Below, one piece after another: positions 8,770 through 17,503 of a stretch of DNA of 64,000 nucleotides. Under the pieces are notes generated by a model that worked only from the letters and a program-made list of their open reading frames with translations, did not search any database and was not told where the DNA came from. The position numbers were made by a program, and so were the translations under genes. The stretch comes from CAYWMD01 sp964458575. GTDB lineage: Bacteria > Verrucomicrobiota > Verrucomicrobiia > Limisphaerales > JADLHS01. Location: positions 124,001-188,000 of the forward strand of contig CAYWMD010000006.1 in NCBI GenBank assembly GCA_964458575.1, in the 5' to 3' direction. The first letter of the stretch is position 1. Each line of letters opens with the position of its first letter.

Positions 8770-10221
8770 ATGAAATTTACGAGCGCACAATTCGACTACG
8801 ATGTCGCCGTCATCGGCGGTGGCAGCGCGGGTTACGCCGCGGCGCGAACCGCGGCGGCCAACGGGTTGAAGGCAGTTGTCATTGAGGGCGGCGCGCAGGT
8901 TGGCGGTCTCTGCATCCTCCGAGGTTGCATGCCCACCAAGGCGCTGCTCTACGCTGCCGAAGTCATGCACCAGGCCCAACATGCAAGCACATGGGGTGTT
9001 CGCACGGGAAGAACCGGATTCGATTTCGCCAAGGTGATGGCCCGCAAAGACGCACTGATCAAGGAATTCGCGGATTATCGCCGTTCGCAACTCGACTCGG
9101 GCAGATTCAAATTCATTCGTGCCCACGCCAAGTTTCTCGACCCACACACGATTGAACTGAAACCCCTCACCCGGCGAGACGCCACCCTCCCCCCGCTTGG
9201 GCGTGCAGATGGGCGCGTTCACAATCTCCACGCCCGTCATTTCATCATCACCACCGGCTCGATCGTCGCACCACCTCCCCTGCCCCAGCTTCGCGGGATC
9301 GGATACCTCACCAGCGACGACGCTCTGCAACTCAAGCGCCTGCCCAAATCCCTCATCGTGCTCGGCGGCGGCGCGGTGGCGGTCGAGTTCGCGCAATTCT
9401 TCGCCCGGTTCGGCGTGAAGGTGACTCTCATCCAACGCAGCGAACACGTCTTGCGCGAGTTCGATCCCGACGCAGCGACGGTGATTGAAGACGTTTTTCA
9501 GCGTGAATCCATCCGGCTCTTCACGGACACGAAACTCACCGACGCCCGGCGCAAGGGCAGGTTGAAAACCGTTTCGTTTCTCCATCGCGGAAAGTCCGTC
9601 TCCGTTTCCGCGGACGAAATCCTATTCGCCCTGGGCCGCATGCCGAACACAACCGGGCTCGACCTCGACCACGCGGGCGTGGCGACGGAACGGGGACGCA
9701 TCGTGAGCAACGAGTTCATGCAAACGAGCGCGCCGCACATTTACGCGGCGGGCGATTGCACCGGGCCGCATGAGATTGTTCACCTGGCCGTACAACAGGG
9801 CGAAATCGCCTCGCAAAACATCGCCCATCCACAAACGCCACAACGCATGGATTATCGGCTGCTCGTCTCGGTCGTTTTCACTGAACCGCAAGTGGCCACG
9901 GTGGGTTTGACGGAAAAAGAGGCCTGTGCACGCAACGTCCCGTGCCTCACCGCCAGCTACCCGTTCAACGACCACGGCAAATCGCTCATCATGGAAGCCA
10001 AGGATGGTTTCGTGAAGCTGCTGGCCGATCCGAAGTCCGGTGAAATCCTCGGCGGCGCGTGCGTCGGCCCCTTGGGTGGCGAATTGATTCACGAAATCGT
10101 CGCCGCGATGGCCAAGCGCATGACCGTGCGTGAACTGGCCGCGATGCCGCATTACCATCCGACCCTCGCCGAAATCTGGACCTACCCGGCGGAGGAATTG
10201 GCGGAACGGATTGCGCGCTGA
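8770..10221 (+). CDS. FAD-dependent pyridine nucleotide-disulfide oxidoreductase (dihydrolipoyl dehydrogenase-like)
   Basis: 483 residues. The N-terminal FAD-binding motif is VIGGGSAGYAAARTAA; the redox-active disulfide is in GGLCILRGCMPTKALLY (CxxxxC). The NAD-binding Rossmann motif is VLGGGAVAVEFAQFFARFG, the second FAD motif is HIYAAGDCTG, and the dimer-interface end HYHPTLAEIWTYPAEEL has the active-site His and Glu. All catalytic elements of the class-I family are therefore intact. No lipoylated enzyme or mercury genes are adjacent, so the electron acceptor (lipoamide, glutathione, mercuric ion or another) cannot be fixed; MerA-type N-terminal metal-binding domain is absent. The protein is cytoplasmic. 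Confidence 0.88.
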   Translation: MKFTSAQFDYDVAVIGGGSAGYAAARTAAANGLKAVVIEGGAQVGGLCILRGCMPTKALLYAAEVMHQAQHASTWGVRTGRTGFDFAKVMARKDALIKEFADYRRSQLDSGRFKFIRAHAKFLDPHTIELKPLTRRDATLPPLGRADGRVHNLHARHFIITTGSIVAPPPLPQLRGIGYLTSDDALQLKRLPKSLIVLGGGAVAVEFAQFFARFGVKVTLIQRSEHVLREFDPDAATVIEDVFQRESIRLFTDTKLTDARRKGRLKTVSFLHRGKSVSVSADEILFALGRMPNTTGLDLDHAGVATERGRIVSNEFMQTSAPHIYAAGDCTGPHEIVHLAVQQGEIASQNIAHPQTPQRMDYRLLVSVVFTEPQVATVGLTEKEACARNVPCLTASYPFNDHGKSLIMEAKDGFVKLLADPKSGEILGGACVGPLGGELIHEIVAAMAKRMTVRELAAMPHYHPTLAEIWTYPAEELAERIAR

Positions 10222-10280
10222 AGCTGTGCTCGCCAAATTCACACGTCCAACGTAATTTTCCAGCGCACACACGAGAAACC

Positions 10281-10496
10281 ATGAGCATCGGCGACTTCAT
10301 CGAGGGAGCTTTTGACTTCTTGCTAGAGCGAGCGCCTCGATTTACCGCTTGCCTGGCGCTGGCTATCGCGGGCGGTTTCTTCGTCTGCTGGTTGGTGCCC
10401 GGCATACTTGCGAAGGTCCTTTGTTCAATCGGATTGTTGATCCTTGGCAGTTTCGCTGGGTGGCTGTGGGAGCGAAAGACAAGACGCCATGAGTAG
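10281..10496 (+). CDS. Small membrane protein, two predicted helices
   Basis: 71 residues from an ATG at 10281, 59 bases after the oxidoreductase. The sequence has an amphipathic start (MSIGDFIEGAFDFLLERAPR), then two hydrophobic stretches (about residues 22-40 and 45-63) and a basic tail WERKTRRHE. This is the pattern of a small inner-membrane protein with both ends in the cytoplasm. No named family is recognised, and coding status rests on start position, length and membrane pattern. Confidence 0.5.
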   Translation: MSIGDFIEGAFDFLLERAPRFTACLALAIAGGFFVCWLVPGILAKVLCSIGLLILGSFAGWLWERKTRRHE

Positions 10497-10625
10497 CCGA
10501 CGGTAATCGCATCGAATCCAAGTGCGGCCAGCATTCGCCGGCTGGTTGACTTTTTCCTGCGGGGCCCACTTCTCCCGAATCCCTTGTCAGTCGGCTGCGC
10601 GTCTCGCATTCTAGCCGGACACTTG

Positions 10626-11993
10626 ATGAAGCGTCGCACCATCATTTTGCCCACCTTACTCGCCGTCGCACTTGTTTCTGTGGCGGTATGGTTGTTCGCC
10701 TTCAGGTCCGTTCCACAAGTTAGCGGGCCGTTGCGGCATGAGGCTTATGTTTGGCAGCGCGCATGGACTGAACCCGTGCGGACTGCGGTTGTGCAACACG
10801 GCACGAATTTTTCGGAGTTGTGCGTCTTGAAAGCCGAAGTGTCGTGGAAGGACAAAAAGCCACAAGTTGTCCGCGTCGGAGTGAATTATCCGTTGCTGGC
10901 CAAAACTCAACGACCCGTCGGCCTCGCGCTGCGGATTGGCCCATACGCCGGACCGTTCACCCAAGATGTCCGTAGCAGCGGACGTGAGCCCGCTCCATCT
11001 CCAGCGAACATAGATCAGAGCGGATTCACGTCGGCTGCTGCATTGCAGAATCAAAACGCCACCGCCTTCCTCACCGACCTAGCCGCATCCATCGTCGCCG
11101 AGGCGCGGTCGAATCACGTTAACCTGAGCGAACTGCAAATTGATTTCGATTGCGCCGAATCGAAATTGGACGGTTACCGCGTTTGGGTGGAAGCCATCCA
11201 ACGCCGCGTCGCGCCGTTGCCGGTGACGATCACCGCGCTGCCCAGTTGGCTGAATGCGAGGGCCTTCAAACGGCTCGCGACGGTGGCGACAAATTACGTG
11301 CTTCAAGTTCACTCCGTCGAACGTCCCAAGAGCATTGATGCCCCCTTCACCTTGTGCGATCCACGCGCCGCGCGTCGCGCTGTAAAGCGGGCCGGAAGGA
11401 TTGGCGCGGCTTTTCGCGTCGCTTTACCCACCTATGGCTACACGCTGGCGTTTGACCAAACCGGCAAGTTCATTGGCCTGTCCGCCGAAGGCCCGCGCCC
11501 GAATTGGCCCACGAACGCACAGCTCCGTGTGGTCCGTTCCGACCCAATCGGACTGGCCGGGCTGGTCCAAGGATGGATCGCCAGCCGGCCCACGGCCATG
11601 CGCGGCGTCATCTGGTACCGGCTGCCGACGATTGTGGATAACTTTAACTGGCGCTGGCCAACCCTCGGTGCAATAGTCGCCTCGCGTTCGCTCCAAGAGA
11701 AATTGAGGTGCGACTCGCGCCGGGTCGAGTCGGGGCTGGTGGAAATCAGCCTCGCAAACATTGGCGAACTCGACTTTTCCTCACGGCTCGCTGTGGAAGT
11801 CCGCTGGACCAACGCTCGCTTCATCGCGGGCGATGCCTTGCGGGACTTTGAACTGGCGGAAGCAGGTGCCTCCGCCGCGAGATTCCAAACCAAATCAAAT
11901 TCAATCCGTCTGCCTGCCGGCGACTCGCTGAAGCTCGGCTGGCTGCGGTTTGATCGTGACTGTGAGGTGCGGTGTGAACTTAAACAATTATGA
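10626..11993 (+). CDS. DUF3142 domain protein, membrane-anchored or exported
   Basis: 455 residues from ATG 10626; the open frame extends upstream to 10584 but MKRRTIILPTLLAVALVSVA is a typical signal or anchor sequence. The blocks EAYVWQRAWTEPVR, FSELCVLKAEVSW, QIDFDCAESKLDGYRVW, TITALPSWL, YVLQVHSVERPKSID and PTYGYTLAF match the DUF3142 family as I know it. The layout of acidic and aromatic residues on predicted strands resembles a TIM-barrel glycosidase fold, but the activity is unknown. Its 3' end overlaps the next frame by up to 44 bases, so the two genes are probably co-transcribed. Confidence 0.75.
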   Translation: MKRRTIILPTLLAVALVSVAVWLFAFRSVPQVSGPLRHEAYVWQRAWTEPVRTAVVQHGTNFSELCVLKAEVSWKDKKPQVVRVGVNYPLLAKTQRPVGLALRIGPYAGPFTQDVRSSGREPAPSPANIDQSGFTSAAALQNQNATAFLTDLAASIVAEARSNHVNLSELQIDFDCAESKLDGYRVWVEAIQRRVAPLPVTITALPSWLNARAFKRLATVATNYVLQVHSVERPKSIDAPFTLCDPRAARRAVKRAGRIGAAFRVALPTYGYTLAFDQTGKFIGLSAEGPRPNWPTNAQLRVVRSDPIGLAGLVQGWIASRPTAMRGVIWYRLPTIVDNFNWRWPTLGAIVASRSLQEKLRCDSRRVESGLVEISLANIGELDFSSRLAVEVRWTNARFIAGDALRDFELAEAGASAARFQTKSNSIRLPAGDSLKLGWLRFDRDCEVRCELKQL

Positions 11994-14370
11994 AACGAAT
12001 GTAGAAATCGGAAATTCAGAAAACAAAAATCACAAAGACAAACCCATCAACGCCGGCAAAGACCTGTCCCAATTCCCGCCTGGACGCAAGCGCTTGCCGG
12101 CTCTCCCGGAAAATCTTCTACGTCTCTTTGCGCTCGGTCTCGCCCTGCTTTGCCTGGCGGCCATGCACCTCCACGCCTGCGGTCCAGACTTTCCCAACAA
12201 CCTGCTGGATCGCGGAGACGAGGCCGTGCTGGCGGCACCGGTGGCGGATTTCGAACGCGAACTGCAGCGATTGAAACTCGCCCCCAGCCGCTTCAACGCC
12301 GTTCTCGCGACGAATTCCTACGAAGCGGCAACGATGGATGCGGAGCTGGCTGACCTGGCCAGGGCCTTGCAGCGTGCCGACGTTGCGGTCGAAGAAGCTG
12401 CGCGAATCCAAAGTGCGCACCAAGCGAACCGCGACAAACTGCGCAAGTATCAAACTGCTTTCGCGGCCTGGAACGATGCGATCGCCAAAAGCCCGACGCC
12501 CCCGGCCTGTCCGGTGCTGGACGAGGTAGCCGGCCTGCCCGGGGAATTCGCGGATTATCTGGCCGGCGCCATCTCGTTTCACGATCCAGCGACCAGCGCC
12601 CTGGCCCGCGCCGCCTGGGAGAAATTGCTCGCGCGCCCGGCCTCCGAACGCAAATACAAATCCACCTGGGCCGCCTTCATGCTGGGAAAGTTGTGGGAAA
12701 ATGAAGATGACGACAAGGCCGTTGAATATTTCCAAATGACCCGCGAGCTGGCGAAGCAGCGCTTTGCAGATGCGCTCGGGCTGGCGACCGCGGCGACCGG
12801 CCGGGAGGCGCGCGTGGAACTACGCCGGAAGCATTTTGGCCGCGCCATGAAACTCTACCTTGAACAATACGCCAGCGGCGACATGTCCGCGGTGGCTTCA
12901 TTGCGTTGGACGGCGCAACAAGCGCTGGCCGACGGCGTGGAAGAACTCGCGTCATTGGCCGCCTTGCCGGACACTCAGTCAGTCATCACGGCGCATTTGA
13001 TCTCCGGTGAACGCGAACGCGATTTCGCCGACGGCGACTACACGCGGGCCGATTCCGTGACCGCCTGGTTGCAGGCGGTCGAGGCCGCGAATGTGACCGA
13101 CGTGGACTCCGCCGAGCGTCTGGCGTTGGCCGCGTACCAGGCCGGTAATTTTGAGATCGCACAACGTTGGGTCAAACGCGCGGCCAACACGCCGGTGGCG
13201 CGCTGGCTTCAGGCAAAGCTGTGGTTGCATGCCGGCAAACTTGAAGCCGCGGCGAACTTGCTGGCGGCGGTTGTCCGTTCCCTGCCGCCAGAGGACGCGG
13301 CTGAAGCAGCAGACACCGCTACGTTTGCCGACAGCCTCCACGTGGACGAAACACGCCCGGTGCGCGCCCAGATACTGGGTGAACTCGGCGTGTTGCAGTT
13401 GACCCGGCGCGATTTTACGCTGGCGCTGGACGCGTTGCTCCGCGCCGGCTGCTGGATGGATGCGGCCTACGTTGCCGAGCGGGTGCTCACCACGGACGAA
13501 TTGAAAGATTACGTTGACCGGGCTTGGCCCGCCGCAGAAGCAGAAGCCATGACCGGGAACAACGCCCCGGCTGAGGTCGCGTCCACTTCGCCGGCCGCGT
13601 TCCGCGAACAGATTCGCTATTTGCTCGCGCGCCGGTTGACGCGGGAAGATCGCAACGACCAGTCGGCGGAATATTATCCGGCGCAGTGGCGGAGCAAGTA
13701 CCAGGAGTTGATCATCTCCTTGCAGGCCGGCTGGAACGAAGCGTTGACCGCCAATGATCGCGCGCGGTGGCTGTTCAACGCCGCCGGCATCGCGCGCACC
13801 AACGGAATGGAATTGCTGGGCACGGAAGTCGAACCGGACTGGCAGGTTCACGGGGGCAACTACACCTATGGCGTCACCGGGGCCGATCGCGCCGCCAACA
13901 CCGCGGACGCACGCATCAACGTAGCCAGTGCCGAGGAAATCACCCGCGCCACACGGCATCATGCCGATCCCGAAGTGCGTTTTCATTACCGCTATCAGGC
14001 CGCGTTTCTCGGCTGGGAGGCGGCAAAGTTGATGCCGGATAACTCCGACGACACGGCGCGGGTGCTTTACACGTCGGGTTCGTGGTTGAAGGAGCGCGAC
14101 CCTGAAACCGCGGATCTGTTTTACAAGGCGCTCGTGCGGCGTTGTCGCAAGACCGAACTCGGCGACGAGGCCGACCGGCGACGCTGGTTTCCGCCGTTGG
14201 ACGCAACCGGGAAAATTATGCGCCTCGAGGAAGAAGTCATCGAGCCGGAGACCGAACCAATCCCAGAGATTGAGACGACTGATCCTGAGGCAGCCGACCC
14301 CGATGTGGAAAACATCCTGGAACTCGTGAACGAACTCGTCCCAGCCGAATCACACGCAGAAGATCGTTAG
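11950..14370 (+). CDS. Exported alpha-helical repeat protein of unknown function, partner of the DUF3142 gene
   Basis: Up to 806 residues. The start is uncertain: an ATG at 11950 overlaps the DUF3142 gene, while the hydrophobic segment LLRLFALGLALLCLAAMHLH followed by ACGPDF (near 12115-12190) looks like a signal peptide with a lipobox-like Cys, so a start nearer 12094 (TTG) is possible. The body is rich in Ala, Leu, Glu and Arg helices with TPR-like pairs, for example KAVEYFQMTRELAKQRFADA and AYQAGNFEIAQRWVKRAAN. The C-terminus is strongly acidic (Glu, Asp, Pro). Its 3' end overlaps the tail of lutC by 21 bases, tail to tail. No catalytic motif is seen; a role with the DUF3142 protein in the envelope is inferred from the overlap only. 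Confidence 0.6.
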   Translation: MIVTVRCGVNLNNYETNVEIGNSENKNHKDKPINAGKDLSQFPPGRKRLPALPENLLRLFALGLALLCLAAMHLHACGPDFPNNLLDRGDEAVLAAPVADFERELQRLKLAPSRFNAVLATNSYEAATMDAELADLARALQRADVAVEEAARIQSAHQANRDKLRKYQTAFAAWNDAIAKSPTPPACPVLDEVAGLPGEFADYLAGAISFHDPATSALARAAWEKLLARPASERKYKSTWAAFMLGKLWENEDDDKAVEYFQMTRELAKQRFADALGLATAATGREARVELRRKHFGRAMKLYLEQYASGDMSAVASLRWTAQQALADGVEELASLAALPDTQSVITAHLISGERERDFADGDYTRADSVTAWLQAVEAANVTDVDSAERLALAAYQAGNFEIAQRWVKRAANTPVARWLQAKLWLHAGKLEAAANLLAAVVRSLPPEDAAEAADTATFADSLHVDETRPVRAQILGELGVLQLTRRDFTLALDALLRAGCWMDAAYVAERVLTTDELKDYVDRAWPAAEAEAMTGNNAPAEVASTSPAAFREQIRYLLARRLTREDRNDQSAEYYPAQWRSKYQELIISLQAGWNEALTANDRARWLFNAAGIARTNGMELLGTEVEPDWQVHGGNYTYGVTGADRAANTADARINVASAEEITRATRHHADPEVRFHYRYQAAFLGWEAAKLMPDNSDDTARVLYTSGSWLKERDPETADLFYKALVRRCRKTELGDEADRRRWFPPLDATGKIMRLEEEVIEPETEPIPEIETTDPEAADPDVENILELVNELVPAESHAEDR

Positions 14371-15012
14371 CTGCTTCGGCCCGTGCGCACCGAGGACGAG
14401 GATGCGCTCGATGTCACCGGTCCGGCTCGGGCCGGTGATAAACGAAATCATGCTCGGATAATTCGTGCCGTGCTTGGATTTCACGAGCGTAAACGCCGCC
14501 GGCAGGTCCGGCACGAGTTGCTCACGGCGCGCGATGACGACGTGATGCGGCGGCAGGCAGGACAACGCGCGGCCTCCGGCTGTTCGGCTGGTGACGACAA
14601 CCGTTCCGGTCTGAGCGACCAGCGCGTCGCACTCGGAGATGCCAACGTCGCATTGCTCCAATTCGTGTTTGTCGTATTCGCTGGTGGTGATCACCAGCGG
14701 CAGCCCCAGCGACTGCGCGGCGGTTTCGGCCAGTTGCCCCCGGTGCGTCGCGGCTCGCTTCCAACCTTCGGAATCGCGGAGCGCCCGCAATTCAGCGGTG
14801 AGTTGGTTGTTGTCCTGTACCACCCTGAACGCGGCCTTCAGTTCAGCCGCGTTCTTGCCGAAGAGCGCGAGTTGTTCGTCGAACGTTGCGCCCACCGCCG
14901 GCAATACGCGCCGATGGTCCGCCGTCGTCGGCAACCCTTTCGGGCCGTGCGCGTGCGCCTTCACAGTCAACGCCTCGCGGATACGGGCAAAAATGTTTTC
15001 GCGTTCAGGCAT
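14350..15012 (-). CDS. lutC: LUD-domain lactate utilization protein C
   Basis: 220 residues from ATG 15012 (MPERENIFARIREALTVKAH); an upstream TTG would add nine residues. The LutC/YkgG features are readable: the N-terminal RIREAL helix, WKRAATHRGQLAETAAQSLG, VGISECDALVAQTGTVVV with the conserved TGTVVVTS, LSCLPPHHVVIARREQLVPD and the C-terminal block MISFITGPSRTGDIERILVLGAHGP, where GPSRTADIE is the family signature. LutC acts with LutA and LutB to oxidise L-lactate to pyruvate in the cytoplasm. It is the last gene of the - strand cluster rhaA-GH78-lutA-lutB-lutC. Confidence 0.92.
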   Translation of the reverse strand: MPERENIFARIREALTVKAHAHGPKGLPTTADHRRVLPAVGATFDEQLALFGKNAAELKAAFRVVQDNNQLTAELRALRDSEGWKRAATHRGQLAETAAQSLGLPLVITTSEYDKHELEQCDVGISECDALVAQTGTVVVTSRTAGGRALSCLPPHHVVIARREQLVPDLPAAFTLVKSKHGTNYPSMISFITGPSRTGDIERILVLGAHGPKQLTIFCV

Positions 15013-15027
15013 GGGAAGATTTGAAAC

Positions 15028-15137
15028 CACGAAATACACTAAAACCAGAACGCAGAGGGCAGAGGTAGGAAGTCATAGGGCGATCGTCCGACTCTTGATT
15101 TTCGCCCTCAGCTTTCGTGTAGTTCGTGTATTTCGAG
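15028..15137. repeat. Inverted array of 9-nt units (CACGAAAxx type) between lutB and lutC
   Basis: Left arm: CACGAAATA then CACTAAAAC at 15028-15045. Right arm, inverted: GCTTTCGTG, TAGTTCGTG, TATTTCGAG at 15111-15137. The units repeat every 9 bases and the two arms can pair across a 65-base spacer. A second copy with the same unit, including the identical GCTTTCGTG, is at 57906-58040. Confidence 0.6.
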
Positions 15138-15144
15138 GTTAACT

Positions 15145-16539
15145 TCATTTCCTTTCCTCCCACCACTCGCGGAAACTTTGTTTCGCCACTGGCGGTAAGT
15201 CGCGAGTCTTGGTCCATGCCTGTGCCGGATCGAGCACCGTGCCGTTGAACAGTCCGCGCAATTTCATTCCGATGCGGCTTAGTTTCGTCGTGAGCGACCA
15301 GAAACCGGGACTGTTCGCGATCGGTGCGAAGATTTTGAATGCGAGCTTTTGCCACCAACTGGGTTTGCCCCACGACGCGTTCCGGCGGTTTTGCAGCAGG
15401 TGATGATGCAAATCAATTTTCACTGGGCACGTCTCGGTGCAGGCGCCGCAAAGCGATGAGGCGTAGCTCAGATGCTTCCAATCCTGCAAGTCGCGCAGGT
15501 GCGGCGTGATGACCGAACCAATCGGGCCACCGTAAACCGTGCCGTAGGTGTGCCCGCCGACATTGCGGAAAATCGGGCAAACATTCAGGCACGCGCCGCA
15601 ACGAATGCAATGCAGCGCGTCGCGCTGTTCCGCATCAGCGAGGAGCGTGGTGCGCTGGTTGTCCAGAAGCACGACGTGGTATTCCTCCGGACCGTCGGCT
15701 TCGCCCGGTTGGCGCGGGCCGCCGTACATTGTGTTGTAACAGGTAATCGGCTGGCCAGTGCCCATGACGGCAAGCATGGGCAGAAAAAGCGTAAGGTCCT
15801 CCAGCCGTGGCAGCACTTTCTCGATGCCAACCAGCGTGATCATCGTCCTGGGTAATGCCGCCGTGAGGCGGGCGTTGCCTTCATTTTCCGTGATGGAAAT
15901 CATGCCGGTCTCGGCGATGGCGAAATTCGCCCCGGTGATGCCGACGTCGGCTTGCAGATATTTCTGCCGTAGCACGCGACGGGCAACCATCGTGAGTTCC
16001 TCCGGCTCATCGGAGGGCGCATCGTGCAACTTGCGCTCGAAAACCGCTTTGATGTCACCACGCGTGAGGTGCATCGCGGGAAAAACAAGATGATACGGCG
16101 GCTCCTCGCGAAGCTGGACGATGAATTCGCCGAGGTCGGACTCCACGACTTCGTATCCCGCCTTCTCCATCGCGTCGTTGAGGTGAATTTCCTCGGAGGT
16201 CATCGCCTTGGATTTCACGATAACCTTGGCATTCTTCTCGCGCAGAATTCCGAAGATGATGTCGCGCGCCTGTTGCGCGTTGCTCGCCCAATGGACCTTC
16301 GTGCCGCGCGCTTCAAGGTTGCGGGCCAGTTGTTCGAGGTGCTGGTCAAGGTGGTTGACCGCTTCAAACTTCGTTTGCGAAGCGAGCTGCCGCGCGCCCT
16401 GCCAGTCTTGAAACCACAGCTTGCGCTGATCGCGGACGGTCTCGTACTTGCCCATCGCCGTCTGGATGATGCCGCGATGGCGCAAGTCGGCGGAAACCCG
16501 GCGGGCGTCGTCTTTGAAATGGGTGGCTGGCGCGCTCAT
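15145..16539 (-). CDS. lutB: LUD-domain iron-sulfur lactate utilization protein B
   Basis: 464 residues from ATG 16539; the longer frame to 16608 is translated REP sequence. The N-terminal two-thirds is the LUD domain (KAMTSEEIHLNDAMEKAGYE, DLGEFIVQL, PSHLVFPAMH-like block, DVGITGANFAIAETGMISIT with the conserved TG). The C-terminal third has two 4Fe-4S clusters: CIRCGACLNVCPIF and CGACTETCPVKIDLHHHLL. A closing helical tail ends REWWEERK. This is the LutB/YkgF architecture, full length, and it should carry electrons from lactate with LutA and LutC. It is separated from lutA by a 209-base space holding two facing REP-like palindromes and from lutC by the 9-nt inverted array. Confidence 0.93.
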   Translation of the reverse strand: MSAPATHFKDDARRVSADLRHRGIIQTAMGKYETVRDQRKLWFQDWQGARQLASQTKFEAVNHLDQHLEQLARNLEARGTKVHWASNAQQARDIIFGILREKNAKVIVKSKAMTSEEIHLNDAMEKAGYEVVESDLGEFIVQLREEPPYHLVFPAMHLTRGDIKAVFERKLHDAPSDEPEELTMVARRVLRQKYLQADVGITGANFAIAETGMISITENEGNARLTAALPRTMITLVGIEKVLPRLEDLTLFLPMLAVMGTGQPITCYNTMYGGPRQPGEADGPEEYHVVLLDNQRTTLLADAEQRDALHCIRCGACLNVCPIFRNVGGHTYGTVYGGPIGSVITPHLRDLQDWKHLSYASSLCGACTETCPVKIDLHHHLLQNRRNASWGKPSWWQKLAFKIFAPIANSPGFWSLTTKLSRIGMKLRGLFNGTVLDPAQAWTKTRDLPPVAKQSFREWWEERK

Positions 16540-16563
16540 CGAGGAATCTTGGTAACTCCACAA

Positions 16564-16722
16564 CTCTCCCTCACCCTGACCCTCTCGCGCTGGGAGAGGG
16601 AACAGCAAACGATTGGCCTACACATTTCGAATGAGCGTCCGGCAAATCCCGTCGCAGGTTGTCGCACGAGACTGACTGCGATTCTCCCTCTCCCAGCGGG
16701 AGAGGGCCGGGGTGAGGGAGAG
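16564..16722. repeat. Two REP-like palindromes in opposite orientation (copies B and C)
   Basis: Copy B (16564-16602) reads CCCTCACCCTGACCCTCTCG and ends CTGGGAGAGGG. Copy C (16683-16722) reads TCTCCCTCTCCCAGCGGGAG and continues AGGGCCGGGGTGAGGGAGAG. They are the same element facing each other about 80 bases apart, so the whole 160-base segment can fold into one long hairpin, the form called REPIN or BIME in other bacteria. It lies between lutA and lutB inside an apparent operon and could affect mRNA stability or differential expression. Confidence 0.7.
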
Positions 16723-16747
16723 CGCACCGGAAATGTCACGCCAGTCG

Positions 16748-17464
16748 TCATTGTTGCACCAAGATTTCCGCCAAATGAATCGTCTTGATCGGCTTCTTCT
16801 GCCGGTCGGCCAGGCCTTGAATCTGCATCAGACAACTCGAATCGCACGACACGATGTATTCCGCCTTCGTGTCGAGCGCGCTCGTGCATTTGACCTCGCC
16901 CATCGCGGTGGAGATGGCGGGAAACTTGGCCGAGAACGTACCACCGAAACCGCAGCAGGTTTCTGCCGCGCCCATTTCAATCAATTCCAGCCCGCGCACC
17001 CGGGCCAGCAATTCCCGTGGCGGCCGTTTGTTGTTCAACTCGCGCAAGCCGTGGCAGCCGTCGTGGAACGTGACCTTGTGCGGGAACTTGGCGCCGAGGT
17101 CGGTGACGCCGAGTTTGTTGACAAGAAAGCCGGAAAACTCCCAACACTTCGGGGCGAGCGCACGGGCCGCTTGTTCATGCTCCGTACCGGTGAAAAGTTC
17201 CGGATAAAACACTTTCATCATCGCGCCACACGAACCGCTGGCGATGACCACGACTTCGGCATCCTTGAGCGATTCAAGCATCTGGACGGCGATGTCGCGG
17301 CTTTCGTTCCAATAACCAGTGTTGAAAGCCGGCTGACCGCAGCATGCCGGGCCTTTCGGGCAAATGACTTTGTGCCCGAGCTTTTCCAAAATTCGCACCA
17401 TGGCGATGCCGACCTGCGGATAAAACAGGTCCACGAAACACGGAATGAAAAGCGTTACCGTCAT
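16748..17464 (-). CDS. lutA: (Fe-S)-binding lactate utilization protein A
   Basis: 238 residues from ATG 17464 (MTVTLFIPCFVDLFYP); an in-frame upstream start at 17485 adds seven residues. Two cysteine-rich CCG domains are present: CPKGPACCGQPAFNTGYW plus SGSCGAMM, and FHDGCHGLREL plus ETCCGFGGTFSAKFP, followed by SCDSSCLMQI. This matches LutA/YkgE, length about 240, the cysteine-rich subunit of the LutABC L-lactate oxidation system. It follows the rhamnosidase gene by only 39 bases, which supports co-transcription with rhamnose genes. Confidence 0.93.
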   Translation of the reverse strand: MTVTLFIPCFVDLFYPQVGIAMVRILEKLGHKVICPKGPACCGQPAFNTGYWNESRDIAVQMLESLKDAEVVVIASGSCGAMMKVFYPELFTGTEHEQAARALAPKCWEFSGFLVNKLGVTDLGAKFPHKVTFHDGCHGLRELNNKRPPRELLARVRGLELIEMGAAETCCGFGGTFSAKFPAISTAMGEVKCTSALDTKAEYIVSCDSSCLMQIQGLADRQKKPIKTIHLAEILVQQ

Positions 17465-17503
17465 ACCCGAAGCCATGCTACCCATCCATGCTGCAATGTC
17501 GAA